Assembly (NCBI RefSeq): GCF_025994315.1
Contig: NZ_BAQE01000002.1
DNA from: Swaminathania salitolerans
GTDB taxonomy: Bacteria > Pseudomonadota > Alphaproteobacteria > Acetobacterales > Acetobacteraceae
Direction: 5' to 3' (one strand)
DNA length: 64,000 nucleotides
This document shows positions 36,414 to 44,702 of the stretch, piece after piece. The translations under genes and the position numbers were made by a program. Every line of letters starts with the position of its first letter. Position 1 is the first letter of the stretch. The notes under the pieces were generated by a model that searched no databases, had not been told where the DNA came from, and saw only the letters and a program-made list of their open reading frames with translations.

Positions 36414-37115
36414 ATGAGCAGGATTACCCAGTATTCGACCGTGGGTGCACTTCTGGCCGGGCATTTCGCCGGGGAGAAATCGCTCGCCGCCCTCAGATGC
36501 GAAGACGCTTTCGGCCTCGGCTGTTCGGCAGGCATAAACGGCGAGCTGACGATCTGCTGCGGCCGGATCTACGAAGCCTCTGCCGGGGAGGAGGTTCGCT
36601 GTCTCTCCACCGACGAGAAGATGCCGTTCCTGCAGGTGACGCAGTTTGCACCCCAGCAGACCCACGTGGTGGAAGATATCTCGCATGAGAACGCCTATGA
36701 GCATATCGCGCGCCATATCGCCCCCGACAATATCTTCCTTGCCGTTTCCATAGAGGGACGATTCGACCGTCTCGTTCTCCGACGCCCGCGCAGGGCCGGG
36801 GACGAGACGCGCGATGCGCATGCGGTTGCGGCAAGCCAGGAAGTGGAGACGCGCGAAGGCGTGACGGGGCGACTTGTGGGATTCTGGACGCCCGGCCTGT
36901 TCGGACGCGTGTCCGTCCCGGGGTTTCATTTCCATTTTCTGGACGATGCCAGACGGATCAGCGGTCATGTTCTGGCGTATCGCTGCGCATCCGCCACGCT
37001 CTCTTTCGAGGAAAAGAGCACGATCGAGGTCGTCAACCCGACAAGCGCGGCCTATCGGGGGCTGTCCATCGATCTCGACACGCTGGACGGCGTGATCGAG
37101 AAGATCGAGAAATAG
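36414..37115 (+). CDS. alsD: Alpha-acetolactate decarboxylase
   Basis: The 233-residue protein is full length for AlsD/BudA. It has ITQYSTVGALLAGHFAGEK at the N-terminus, GFWTPGLFGRVSVPGFHFHF with zinc ligands (GFHFHF, about residue 180) and a Glu-rich C-terminal region. It converts alpha-acetolactate to acetoin, diverting pyruvate away from acid. Acetoin formation is common in acetic acid bacteria. GGAGATCACGAGG precedes the ATG. No acetolactate synthase gene adjoins. Confidence 0.93.
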   Translation: MSRITQYSTVGALLAGHFAGEKSLAALRCEDAFGLGCSAGINGELTICCGRIYEASAGEEVRCLSTDEKMPFLQVTQFAPQQTHVVEDISHENAYEHIARHIAPDNIFLAVSIEGRFDRLVLRRPRRAGDETRDAHAVAASQEVETREGVTGRLVGFWTPGLFGRVSVPGFHFHFLDDARRISGHVLAYRCASATLSFEEKSTIEVVNPTSAAYRGLSIDLDTLDGVIEKIEK

Positions 37116-37191
37116 CCCGGGGCGCGATTTGTCATCACGAAGATGAAATGACAAGCTCGGCGGGCCGTCTCCCGCCAGCAGGGTTCATTTC

Positions 37192-38709
37192 ATGTCGCCG
37201 CTCAATCCTCTCGTCATTACCGGTTATTTCCTCGTCCTTGCGGCTGTGGTCTGGAAGGTTTCGCGCAAGGCGGGCGCATCCGGACATGCGAGGAAAGGCG
37301 GCTCCGCGACCGATTTCCTGTCGGCCCGTCACGATCTGCCATGGTGGGCCCTGTCGCTCTCTCTGGTCGCAACCGAGACCTCGACGCTCACCTTCATCAG
37401 CATCCCGGGGGTCGCATGTCGTCAGGGTATGGTTTTTCTTGGTCTGGCAGCCGGATATTGCGTCGGTCGCGGTATCGTCGCGATCTGGCTTCTGCCGCGC
37501 TATGCGGGCGGCACGCTGACCAGCGTCTATGCGCTTCTCGGTGCGCGCTACGGCGCATCGATGCAGCGTATCGCGTCGGCTGCCTTCCTGCTCACCCGGT
37601 TTCTGGCAGAAAGCGTTCGCCTCCTTGCCGGGACGCTGCCCGTCATGTGGCTGCTCGCGCAATCCGGTCTGCCGCTCGCGCGCTGGACGATCCTTTCGGG
37701 GATTCTTCTCTTCACGCTGGGTTATACGGTTCTCGGGGGGCTCAAGGCCGTCATCTGGACGGATTCGATCCAGCTCGGTCTCTATGGGGCGGGGGCCGCC
37801 TTCTGCGTGCTCTATCTCATGCCTGCCTTGCCGGCCGATGCATGGTCTCATGCAAGGGCTGCGGGGCTGACGCGGCTTTTTCATCCCCTTTCGCCGGGGC
37901 ATCTTCTGTCCGATCCGTTCACGCTTCCCGCCGCCCTGATCGGCGGTGCCATTCTCTCCATCGCGTCCCACGGGACCGATCAGCTCATGGTGCAGCGTCT
38001 TCTTGCGGCACGCTCGCTGCGTGAGGCGCGTCTGGCCCTGATCGGGAGCGCGATCCTCGTTGCAGCGCTTTTCGGGCTGCTTTCCCTGCTGGGCATCGAG
38101 ATCCGGCTCGCCCGGAACGGTGGCGATCCCGGAATCTCGCTCTCCGGCTCGCCCGATACGCTGTTTCCGCATTTCATCGCAACGGCCCTGCCATCGGGGA
38201 TTTCGGGCCTGCTGGTCGCCGGGGTCCTGAGCGCGACCATGGGGTCTCTCTCCTCCACCCTGAATGCCATGGCAGGGGCCAGTCTGACCGATTTCGGACC
38301 CTTCCTGCGCCTGCGGATCGAGCGGGCACTCTGCTGGCTGGGATACCGGCCCGGTCCGCTCACCGTCGCCCGGCTTCTGACCCTTTTCTGGGGTGTGGCG
38401 CTGGTGACGGGTGCCGCTCTTTTCACCATGGGGAGCCATTCCGCGGTGATTGTCGGTCTGTCCATCGCCGGATGGTCGTACGGTCCGACGCTCGGAGCAT
38501 TCCTGCTTGCGCTTTTCGTTCCGGGAATCGGGATGCGCGAAGCGCGGTTCGGGTTTCTCGCCTCCCTCGCCGGTATGGCCCTGCTCCTTTTCAGTGGTCA
38601 GGCTCTGGGCTGGGAGATCGCATTTTCCTGGCTTGTTCCTCTGGGGCTCCTGCTCCACTGTGTCGCGACCGGGTTGTATCGTGCCGCTCATCGGCACCGA
38701 AGCCCGTAA
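37192..38709 (+). CDS. Sodium:solute symporter (SSS family)
   Basis: The 505-residue membrane protein has about 13 helices. It has the SSS start (DFLSARHDLPWWALSLSLVATETSTLTFI, seen at residues 45-73), GGLKAVIWTDSIQ (the signature region) and IASHGTDQLMVQRLLAA (about residue 260). The gene is followed by murQ and anmK at 34 and 7 bases, which makes uptake of anhydro-MurNAc or a related amino sugar likely, but the substrate is inferred only from this. No AmpG-type permease is seen in the window. Confidence 0.9.
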   Translation: MSPLNPLVITGYFLVLAAVVWKVSRKAGASGHARKGGSATDFLSARHDLPWWALSLSLVATETSTLTFISIPGVACRQGMVFLGLAAGYCVGRGIVAIWLLPRYAGGTLTSVYALLGARYGASMQRIASAAFLLTRFLAESVRLLAGTLPVMWLLAQSGLPLARWTILSGILLFTLGYTVLGGLKAVIWTDSIQLGLYGAGAAFCVLYLMPALPADAWSHARAAGLTRLFHPLSPGHLLSDPFTLPAALIGGAILSIASHGTDQLMVQRLLAARSLREARLALIGSAILVAALFGLLSLLGIEIRLARNGGDPGISLSGSPDTLFPHFIATALPSGISGLLVAGVLSATMGSLSSTLNAMAGASLTDFGPFLRLRIERALCWLGYRPGPLTVARLLTLFWGVALVTGAALFTMGSHSAVIVGLSIAGWSYGPTLGAFLLALFVPGIGMREARFGFLASLAGMALLLFSGQALGWEIAFSWLVPLGLLLHCVATGLYRAAHRHRSP

Positions 38710-38743
38710 CGTCACAATCCTCCATCCTTGCAGGAGAGAACGC

Positions 38744-39652
38744 ATGTCCGCCCCCGGTGAGACCGCCGCCCTTCCGGTACAGACCGAAACGCACGATCCG
38801 CGCTATGCCTCGATCGAGCTCTGGCCCACGGCGACGATCATCGAGACTCTCGCAGAGGCCCAGATGGCCGCGACGGCTCTGGTCCGAGCGGCCGCCCCGA
38901 TGCTGGAAAGGGCAGTCGAGGCTGCCCTGCCGCGGCTGCGCGCCGGGGGGCGTCTCGTCTATGTCGGGGCCGGAACCGCCGGACGGATCGGTATGCAGGA
39001 CGGCGTGGAGCTGATGCCGACCTATGGCTGGCCGGAGGAGCGTCTGGTCATGCTGCTCGCCGGGGGAGACCGGGCCATCAGCCGCGCCGTCGAGGGGGCG
39101 GAAGATGACGAGGCGACGGCATGTCGGGAAATTGCCGGTCACGCTGTGGGGCCGGACGACGTCGTTCTGGGCATCGCAGCAAGCGGGAACACGCCCTATA
39201 GCTGTGCTGCGGTATCCTGCGCCCGCGCGCGCGGCGCGTTGACGATCGGCGTCTCCTGCGTTGCAGATACCCGCCTGCTTGCCGAGGCGGAGCTGGGCAT
39301 CCTCCTCCCCACCGGGGCCGAGGCCGTTGCCGGATCGACCCGGCTCAAGGCCGGCACGGCGCAGAAAGCCGCCCTCAACCTGCTCTCGACCACGCTCATG
39401 ATCAGGCTCGGGCATGTCTATCGCGGTCTCATGGTGGATATGCGCGTCACCAATGCAAAGCTCAGACGCCGTGCCATCGGCATGGTGAAGGCCCTCTCCG
39501 GCGGTTCGGATGAGGAGATCTGCGAGGCGCTCGACCGGAGCGGCGGCAACGTCAAACGCGCCGTTCTGCTGCGTGCCGGCATGACGCTTCAGGAGGCCGA
39601 GGCGGCCCTGCAGGCGCATGACGGCAATCTTCATGCCGTACTGGGGCGCTGA
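38744..39652 (+). CDS. murQ: N-acetylmuramic acid 6-phosphate etherase
   Basis: The 302-residue SIS-domain protein has RLVYVGAGTAGRIGMQDGVE (about residue 68), GIAASGNTPY and GSTRLKAGTAQKAALN, the MurQ signature with the catalytic Glu region. It splits the lactyl ether of MurNAc-6-phosphate to GlcNAc-6-phosphate and lactate. It should act on the product of AnmK encoded next, linking lytic transglycosylase products to central amino-sugar metabolism. CAGGAGAG precedes ATG 38744. Confidence 0.95.
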   Translation: MSAPGETAALPVQTETHDPRYASIELWPTATIIETLAEAQMAATALVRAAAPMLERAVEAALPRLRAGGRLVYVGAGTAGRIGMQDGVELMPTYGWPEERLVMLLAGGDRAISRAVEGAEDDEATACREIAGHAVGPDDVVLGIAASGNTPYSCAAVSCARARGALTIGVSCVADTRLLAEAELGILLPTGAEAVAGSTRLKAGTAQKAALNLLSTTLMIRLGHVYRGLMVDMRVTNAKLRRRAIGMVKALSGGSDEEICEALDRSGGNVKRAVLLRAGMTLQEAEAALQAHDGNLHAVLGR

Positions 39653-39659
39653 TATCGCG

Positions 39660-40799
39660 ATGGCGACCGGTATGCTCCGTGTCATCGGCCTCATGAGCGG
39701 CACGTCGCTCGACGGGGTCGATGCGGCGTTTGTCGAGACCGATGGCAGGCGTGTCGGCCGGCGTGGCGCGTCGCTGAGCCTGCCCTACGATTCCGCGTTG
39801 CGCGAGGCCATCTATGGCCTGTTTGCCCGGGCGCCGGACCTGCCGCATGACGATCCGGCGCTGTGCGAGGTGGAGCGCGCGCTGACCGATATCCATGCCG
39901 AGGCGGTTCGCCGGATCCTTGCCGTCGAGGGCGGCGCGGATCTCGTCGGGTTTCACGGTCAGACAATCTGTCACGCGCCCCGACGCGGCGTGAGCTGGCA
40001 GATCGGCGATGCGATCCGTCTCTCGGGTGCGGTCGGCTTGCCCGTGATCCATGATTTTCGCAGTGCCGATGTTCGGGCAGGGGGAGAGGGTGCGCCCCTC
40101 GCGCCATGGTATCACGCCGCCTGTCTCGACGGGCGGCAAGGGCCGGTCGCAATCCTCAATATCGGCGGTGTCGCCAATATCACCTTCGTCGGTCGGGACG
40201 GTTCGGTTCTGGCGGGCGATACCGGTCCGGGCAATGCCCTGCTCGATGACTGGGCCTTGCGACATACCGGTATCGCCTGCGATCGCGACGGTGCTCTGGC
40301 CCGCGCAGGCCGGGTCGATTCCGCGCGGCTGCACGATCTTCTGGCGCATGATTTCTTCCGCAGACCTCTGCCCAAATCCCTGGACAGGCAGGATTTCATC
40401 GCTTCGCTCGAAACCCTGTCCCCGCTATCTCCGGAAGATGGAGCCGCAACGCTCGTCGCCATGACAGTTCATGCCATAGCGCGGACCCAGCTACCCGAGC
40501 CGCCCACGGCGTGGTTCGTCTGCGGCGGGGGGCGCCACAATCCCTCGATCATGGCAGCCCTCGCGTCCCGGCTTCCCGGTCGGGTCTCTCCCGTAGAGGC
40601 GCTGGGCTGGAATGGCGACATGCTCGAGGCGGAATGTTTCGCTTTTCTCGCCGCGCGCGCCCTGCGCGGTCTGCCGCTCTCGTCTCCGGGCATTACCGGC
40701 GCGCCCCGCCTTTCTTCCGGTGGGCGTCTGAGCTCTGCGGGTATCGCGCTGCCCGAGTCTTTTTTGTCATCGGGGACCATCCTCGGGATCGCGCGTTAA
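39660..40799 (+). CDS. anmK: Anhydro-N-acetylmuramic acid kinase
   Basis: The 379-residue kinase of the ASKHA fold has VIGLMSGTSLDGVDAAFV at the N-terminus (ATP-binding loop), VGFHGQTICHAP, NIGGVANITFVG and GDTGPGNALLDDW. It opens 1,6-anhydroMurNAc and phosphorylates it to MurNAc-6-phosphate for MurQ. ATG 39660 or the later 39672 (MLRVIG) are both possible; the longer frame from 39618 overlaps murQ and is unlikely. The gene forms a recycling pair with murQ. Confidence 0.95.
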   Translation: MATGMLRVIGLMSGTSLDGVDAAFVETDGRRVGRRGASLSLPYDSALREAIYGLFARAPDLPHDDPALCEVERALTDIHAEAVRRILAVEGGADLVGFHGQTICHAPRRGVSWQIGDAIRLSGAVGLPVIHDFRSADVRAGGEGAPLAPWYHAACLDGRQGPVAILNIGGVANITFVGRDGSVLAGDTGPGNALLDDWALRHTGIACDRDGALARAGRVDSARLHDLLAHDFFRRPLPKSLDRQDFIASLETLSPLSPEDGAATLVAMTVHAIARTQLPEPPTAWFVCGGGRHNPSIMAALASRLPGRVSPVEALGWNGDMLEAECFAFLAARALRGLPLSSPGITGAPRLSSGGRLSSAGIALPESFLSSGTILGIAR

Positions 40800-40806
40800 G
40801 GCGGGG

Positions 40807-40822
40807 GTGCCGAAACGGGCAC
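40807..40822. terminator. Small hairpin after anmK
   Basis: GTGCC-gaaacg-GGCAC forms a 5-bp stem 8 bases past the anmK stop. The tract has no T-run, so it is a weak terminator or attenuator candidate. Confidence 0.3.
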
Positions 40823-40839
40823 CGTAATCACTGTCAGAG

Positions 40840-40864
40840 CCGGATATCCGCGCCGGATATCCGG
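40840..40864. promoter_or_regulatory. Perfect 10-bp inverted repeat before the small lipoprotein
   Basis: CCGGATATCC and GGATATCCGG are separated by GCGCC. The site can also be read as two direct copies of the CCGGATATCCG palindrome separated by CG. It lies 25 bases before the small lipoprotein start. It looks like an operator for a dimeric regulator or an RNA hairpin. Confidence 0.5.
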
Positions 40865-40888
40865 ATTGTCGAGAGAGGATGACATCTG

Positions 40889-41035
40889 ATGAAAGCGCCT
40901 GCCCTGTTCCTGTTTGTCGTCATGCTGGGGCTTTCCGCCTGTCAGGGAATCGATCATGCCGGTTGCCCGAACGACCCGCAGAATATCTCCTACCAGGTCA
41001 ACAGCCCGAAATCGGTCCTGCATACATGCAACTGA
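40889..41035 (+). CDS. Small (48-residue) lipoprotein
   Basis: The 48-residue frame has a lipoprotein signal with lipobox LSAC at residue 18; the mature peptide has three Cys in all (C18, C26, C47). AGAGGAT precedes the ATG. It resembles the small entericidin-like or envelope lipoproteins often missed in annotation, but I recognise no family. It stands after anmK and before a convergent TonB receptor, and may share the anmK transcript. Confidence 0.6.
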   Translation: MKAPALFLFVVMLGLSACQGIDHAGCPNDPQNISYQVNSPKSVLHTCN

Positions 41036-41070
41036 ACCACGATGATCGCGGCCCGATCTGATCTTCTCTT

Positions 41071-43584
41071 TCAGAAGCGTGCGGAAAGCGTTCCGAAAAA
41101 CTGACGGGGTGCGGCGACATAGAGATTGGCGTTATTGTCGCCCCGCACCGATGCAGCGCCATAGATCCCGCCGATGTAATTCGTATCGAGCAGATTGGTG
41201 ATCCCGAAATTTCCGGTGAGATGCTCCACGAAGCCGAGCCGTCCGAAATCATGCACGACCGAGAGATCCGCGACCCAGTAGGGGGGGATGAACAGATCGT
41301 TCATGAATGTCATGGGGCGGGCACTGATGTAATTCGCATCGAAACTCAAACGCGTGCCGCGCCAGTCATAACTCAGCCCGGTCTTGTACATATATGAGGG
41401 ATAATAGACCTGTCGTTTTCCCTTCAGGTTATACAGTCTTCCGCCGTAATTGATGCCGGTGCCCTGATAACGGGCATCGTTCCAGCTGAAACTGTTCGTG
41501 ATTTCCAGCGCGCGAACAGGGCGCAGACTCGCGAGAACATCCGCGCCATCCATCGTCTCGCGGCCCACGTTCAGATAGGCGTTGCGTGTATTGGCCGATG
41601 CGCCCTCCGTGATCGAGGCGAGGCGATTGAAATAATCGGTATGATAATAATCGACGGTGCCGGTAAAATATCTGTCCGTATAGCGATAGCCGACGACATA
41701 GGTCCAGCTGCGTTCCGGCTTCAGAATTTTCCGGTTCGCGTCGAACACCTGCTGGGCGGGTTGGGAGGCGTTTCCCAGCCCGCCCCATGCGGTGCCCGAG
41801 GATGCCTGGGAGTAATAATCATAGGCGCGCATGTTCTCGGCGATGTCCCAGTAAAGCTCATGACGGTCGTCGAGGTGATAGTCGAAACTGAAATGGGGCA
41901 GAAACGCCGCTGAGGCCGTCAAAGCGCCCTTTGCGGGCCTGCGATAATAGGCGTTCCAGCCTTCTGCCTTGAGTATGCGCGTGTCGTCACGTTTCGTGCC
42001 GCCATGCGTCGTCTGTGTCAGTGCCTTGAACCCCGCAAGCAGGGTCATGCCCGGCAGGATGCGCCAGCGATCCTGAAGGAAAAACTGGAACGTATTGGTA
42101 TTGTAGCTGTTTTCGAACCAGGTGCTTCCGGTGCCGCGTCTCAGCCCCGACATCATCGAATGGGCGGCAGAGGGCGTATCCTCGTAAAGACGCACATCGT
42201 AGATCCAGCGATTGCTTTCATACCACAGACCGGTCTGGACGAGGTTGCGATGCGGCGCCTCCCAGGAGAGTTTCTGGGTAAAGCCCACGCGTCGCATATC
42301 GGCATGGTTGCGCTGAAGCGCCATGGGTACGCCGCTGACCGTATTGTCCGGACGGAGATAGGGCACGCCGTAGCTGGGCGAGGTCACGAAGTTGTTCGTG
42401 CCGCCATAGATCGCGCTGTTCACGTTTCCATAAAGCACCGTGTCGCTGCGCAGTTTCTTCGTCAGATCGACACGTCCCGAAAGGGAAGAGAGATAGCTGC
42501 GCTGGATCTGCGAACCGTCCCAGGCATAATTGGCCGCCTCGTCATGCGAGAGAATGCCCTCATAACCGGGAGGGACCTGAGAGGTATATTGCGCGTAATA
42601 GGCCCAGAGCTTCGCCTTTTCGTAATCGGGTTTGAGAAAGGTCGTATCCCGCCCCATACGCCGCCACATGTTCAGCGTGAGAGGGAGGTAGTTTGCCTGC
42701 ATGAAGTTCCCGTAGCCGAAAAACCCCGTGAGCGTCGCTTTTTCGTGGATCGGCTGGACGAATTTCGCATCTGCCTGCAATTCGCGCTGATATCCTTCCC
42801 CTTTCCAGAGATTGTTTTCCGTGCGAGCGAAAGAGGCATAGAATTTCGAGCCGGTGGCATTGAGAACGCCGCTATCGGCCCGCGCATAGGTCCTGAATGC
42901 GTTACTGCTTCCGAATGTCTGGCTGAGCCGCCCCCCGGCCCGGTCCGCCGGGTCGGAGGATGTATAGGTCAGGGCACCTCCGAGCAGCTGGGCCGAGAAA
43001 ATATCGAGCGCGCCCGCGCCTTGCGACAGCGTCATGCCTGCGATGTCGTCCTGGATCATGGCCTGCGTGATCGATACGCCGTTCTGGTTGGGATATCCCT
43101 GCGACCCGAGCGGTATGCCGTCCAGTGTCGCGCCGAGCTGCAATTGCGTGAACCCGCGCACGTAGAAAGTATTGGCCGGCAAATCGAGCCCGAACGCATC
43201 CGATGAGGTGAAGGTCGCTCCGGGCGTGGTGCGCGCGAGAGCCTTCATCGGATTCGTCCCCGGTACGAACCGGTCGATCGTCTTTCGCGTGACGACGATT
43301 TCGGCGGCATGGCTTTTCGTTTTCCGGGCGTTGACCGAGATGGATTCCGATCCCGCTGCGTGTCTCTTTTCCCCGGTCTTTCTCGTCCCGGATGCGATGG
43401 GCGCCGGAGCGGCGGGGGAGAGAGAGAGCGGGGGAGGTGGCGCAGAAGCGGACGACATGCCGGGAGACGAGGTCGGAATACCGGGATTCGGCGCGGAAAC
43501 GGCAGGGAATGCGGCGCATGGAACAAGGAACGGTGCCAGCAGAAAACAGGGCTTCCTGCCGGTTCGCTGTTTTCTGCCTTGCAT
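41071..43584 (-). CDS. TonB-dependent outer-membrane receptor
   Basis: The 837-residue receptor has an N-terminal signal (CFLLAPFLVPCAAFPAVSA), a Pro/Ser-rich linker, a plug domain (NTFYVRGFTQLQLGATLDGI, QGYPNQNGVSITQAMIQDDI) and a beta-barrel ending in FGTLSARF. Siderophore- or nutrient-type plug sequence; the ligand cannot be read from it. ATG 43584 is chosen for the GGGAGAGG ribosome site and the signal peptide; the open frame extends 28 codons further. Its upstream region has a TATAAT-like AT-rich patch (43617-43640). Confidence 0.88.
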   Translation of the reverse strand: MQGRKQRTGRKPCFLLAPFLVPCAAFPAVSAPNPGIPTSSPGMSSASAPPPPLSLSPAAPAPIASGTRKTGEKRHAAGSESISVNARKTKSHAAEIVVTRKTIDRFVPGTNPMKALARTTPGATFTSSDAFGLDLPANTFYVRGFTQLQLGATLDGIPLGSQGYPNQNGVSITQAMIQDDIAGMTLSQGAGALDIFSAQLLGGALTYTSSDPADRAGGRLSQTFGSSNAFRTYARADSGVLNATGSKFYASFARTENNLWKGEGYQRELQADAKFVQPIHEKATLTGFFGYGNFMQANYLPLTLNMWRRMGRDTTFLKPDYEKAKLWAYYAQYTSQVPPGYEGILSHDEAANYAWDGSQIQRSYLSSLSGRVDLTKKLRSDTVLYGNVNSAIYGGTNNFVTSPSYGVPYLRPDNTVSGVPMALQRNHADMRRVGFTQKLSWEAPHRNLVQTGLWYESNRWIYDVRLYEDTPSAAHSMMSGLRRGTGSTWFENSYNTNTFQFFLQDRWRILPGMTLLAGFKALTQTTHGGTKRDDTRILKAEGWNAYYRRPAKGALTASAAFLPHFSFDYHLDDRHELYWDIAENMRAYDYYSQASSGTAWGGLGNASQPAQQVFDANRKILKPERSWTYVVGYRYTDRYFTGTVDYYHTDYFNRLASITEGASANTRNAYLNVGRETMDGADVLASLRPVRALEITNSFSWNDARYQGTGINYGGRLYNLKGKRQVYYPSYMYKTGLSYDWRGTRLSFDANYISARPMTFMNDLFIPPYWVADLSVVHDFGRLGFVEHLTGNFGITNLLDTNYIGGIYGAASVRGDNNANLYVAAPRQFFGTLSARF

Positions 43585-43784
43585 GACGCCTCTCCCGATT
43601 CGGTTTCGCAACGTCATTAAAAATACGTTATAATATCGAACGGAATCAATAGAGGGAGAACAAATCACCCAATCATGCTAGAGTCACGATGAAGAGATAA
43701 GCCCGTATTGAAGCAAGTCATGTTATTCACGTCTTTTCGATTCCGGTTCGTTCGCGAATCTCCAGAGAGGAAGGTCTCGTCATC
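43585..43784. other. Divergent promoter region between receptor and SPFH genes
   Basis: About 200 bases. An AT-rich core (43617-43640) contains an inverted AACGT/ACGTT pair and a TATAAT-like element on both strands. It would fit a regulated promoter for the receptor. No Fur-box-like sequence was convincing. Confidence 0.4.
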
Positions 43785-44702
43785 TTGCCCGCAGCGTTTC
43801 TGTTTTCCGTTTTTCTCGTTATCGCGATTCTTGCGATCTGTTTCCTGTTCGGCGGGGTCATGATCGTTCCGGGGCGATGGGTCTATGTGGTCGAGTTTCT
43901 CGGCAAGCCGCAGAGGCGCCTTCTCGAAAGCGGCCTGCATTTCCGTATTCCCGTTCTCAACAGGGTGGCCTATCGCGTTTCCCTCCAGCAGATGCAGGTC
44001 GAGACGTCGTCTCAGGTGAAGACACGTGACGACGTATTCATCGAGATACGCTGGGTTCTGCTCTACAGCGTGCGGGACGATCAGGAGGCCATCTTCAACT
44101 ACGCCTACAAGGTATCGCAACCGGTCAAACGGCTCGTGTTCCGCGTCGAGAACGAGATACGGCAGATATCCTCGACCATGACGCTCGCCGAGCTCTATTC
44201 CCAGCGGAACGAGATCGCCCGTCGGGTGATAGAAGACCAGGTGGCCGATGCGCTGGAGTCCGGGCTCGACATCCACGGCGTGACCATCGAGCAACCGATG
44301 CCGCCTTTCGAAATCCAGGAGGCAATGAACAACAAGCTCGCGGCGATCGCCCGCAAGGACGCCGCTCAGGCCGAGGCGGAAGCGGAGATGGTTCGCCGGG
44401 TCGGAATCGCCCGGGCCGAGGCGGAAAGCAAGAAACTGCAAGGCGAGGGAATCGCCAATGAGCGCAGGGCCATCGCCGCGGGCTTTGCCGAGGCGGCGGA
44501 ACTGTTCCGCAAGAGCGTGCCCGATGTCAGCGAAGAGGCAATTCTTACCCTCATGCAGAATGTCAACCAGGCGGATATGGTCGTGACTGCGAGCCGTTCG
44601 GGCAAGGCAACGGTCATTTTCGTTCCTGTCGACATGAATGCCGGACAGATTGCCGCAGCCACGTCCGGACAGTTCATTTCCGCCGCGACCGAAGTATCGT
44701 GA
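43785..44702 (+). CDS. SPFH/stomatin-like membrane protein (band 7, paraslipin type)
   Basis: The 305-residue protein has one N-terminal transmembrane helix (FLFSVFLVIAILAICFLFGG). The SPFH domain follows (VPGRWVYVVEFLGKPQRRLL, VKTRDDVFIEIRWVLLYSV), then a coiled coil rich in Ala/Glu (AAQAEAEAEMVRRVGIARAEAE, seen at residues 193-214). It would form membrane-bound oligomers that scaffold other proteins or proteases. Starts with TTG, preceded by AGGAAGG. No NfeD-type partner gene adjoins, so its client is unknown. Confidence 0.9.
   Translation: MPAAFLFSVFLVIAILAICFLFGGVMIVPGRWVYVVEFLGKPQRRLLESGLHFRIPVLNRVAYRVSLQQMQVETSSQVKTRDDVFIEIRWVLLYSVRDDQEAIFNYAYKVSQPVKRLVFRVENEIRQISSTMTLAELYSQRNEIARRVIEDQVADALESGLDIHGVTIEQPMPPFEIQEAMNNKLAAIARKDAAQAEAEAEMVRRVGIARAEAESKKLQGEGIANERRAIAAGFAEAAELFRKSVPDVSEEAILTLMQNVNQADMVVTASRSGKATVIFVPVDMNAGQIAAATSGQFISAATEVS

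Noticed and set aside
37135..38745. A 536-codon minus-strand frame opposite the SSS symporter
   Set aside because: Very Arg/Gly/Gln-rich with no motif. The plus strand has a clear transporter.
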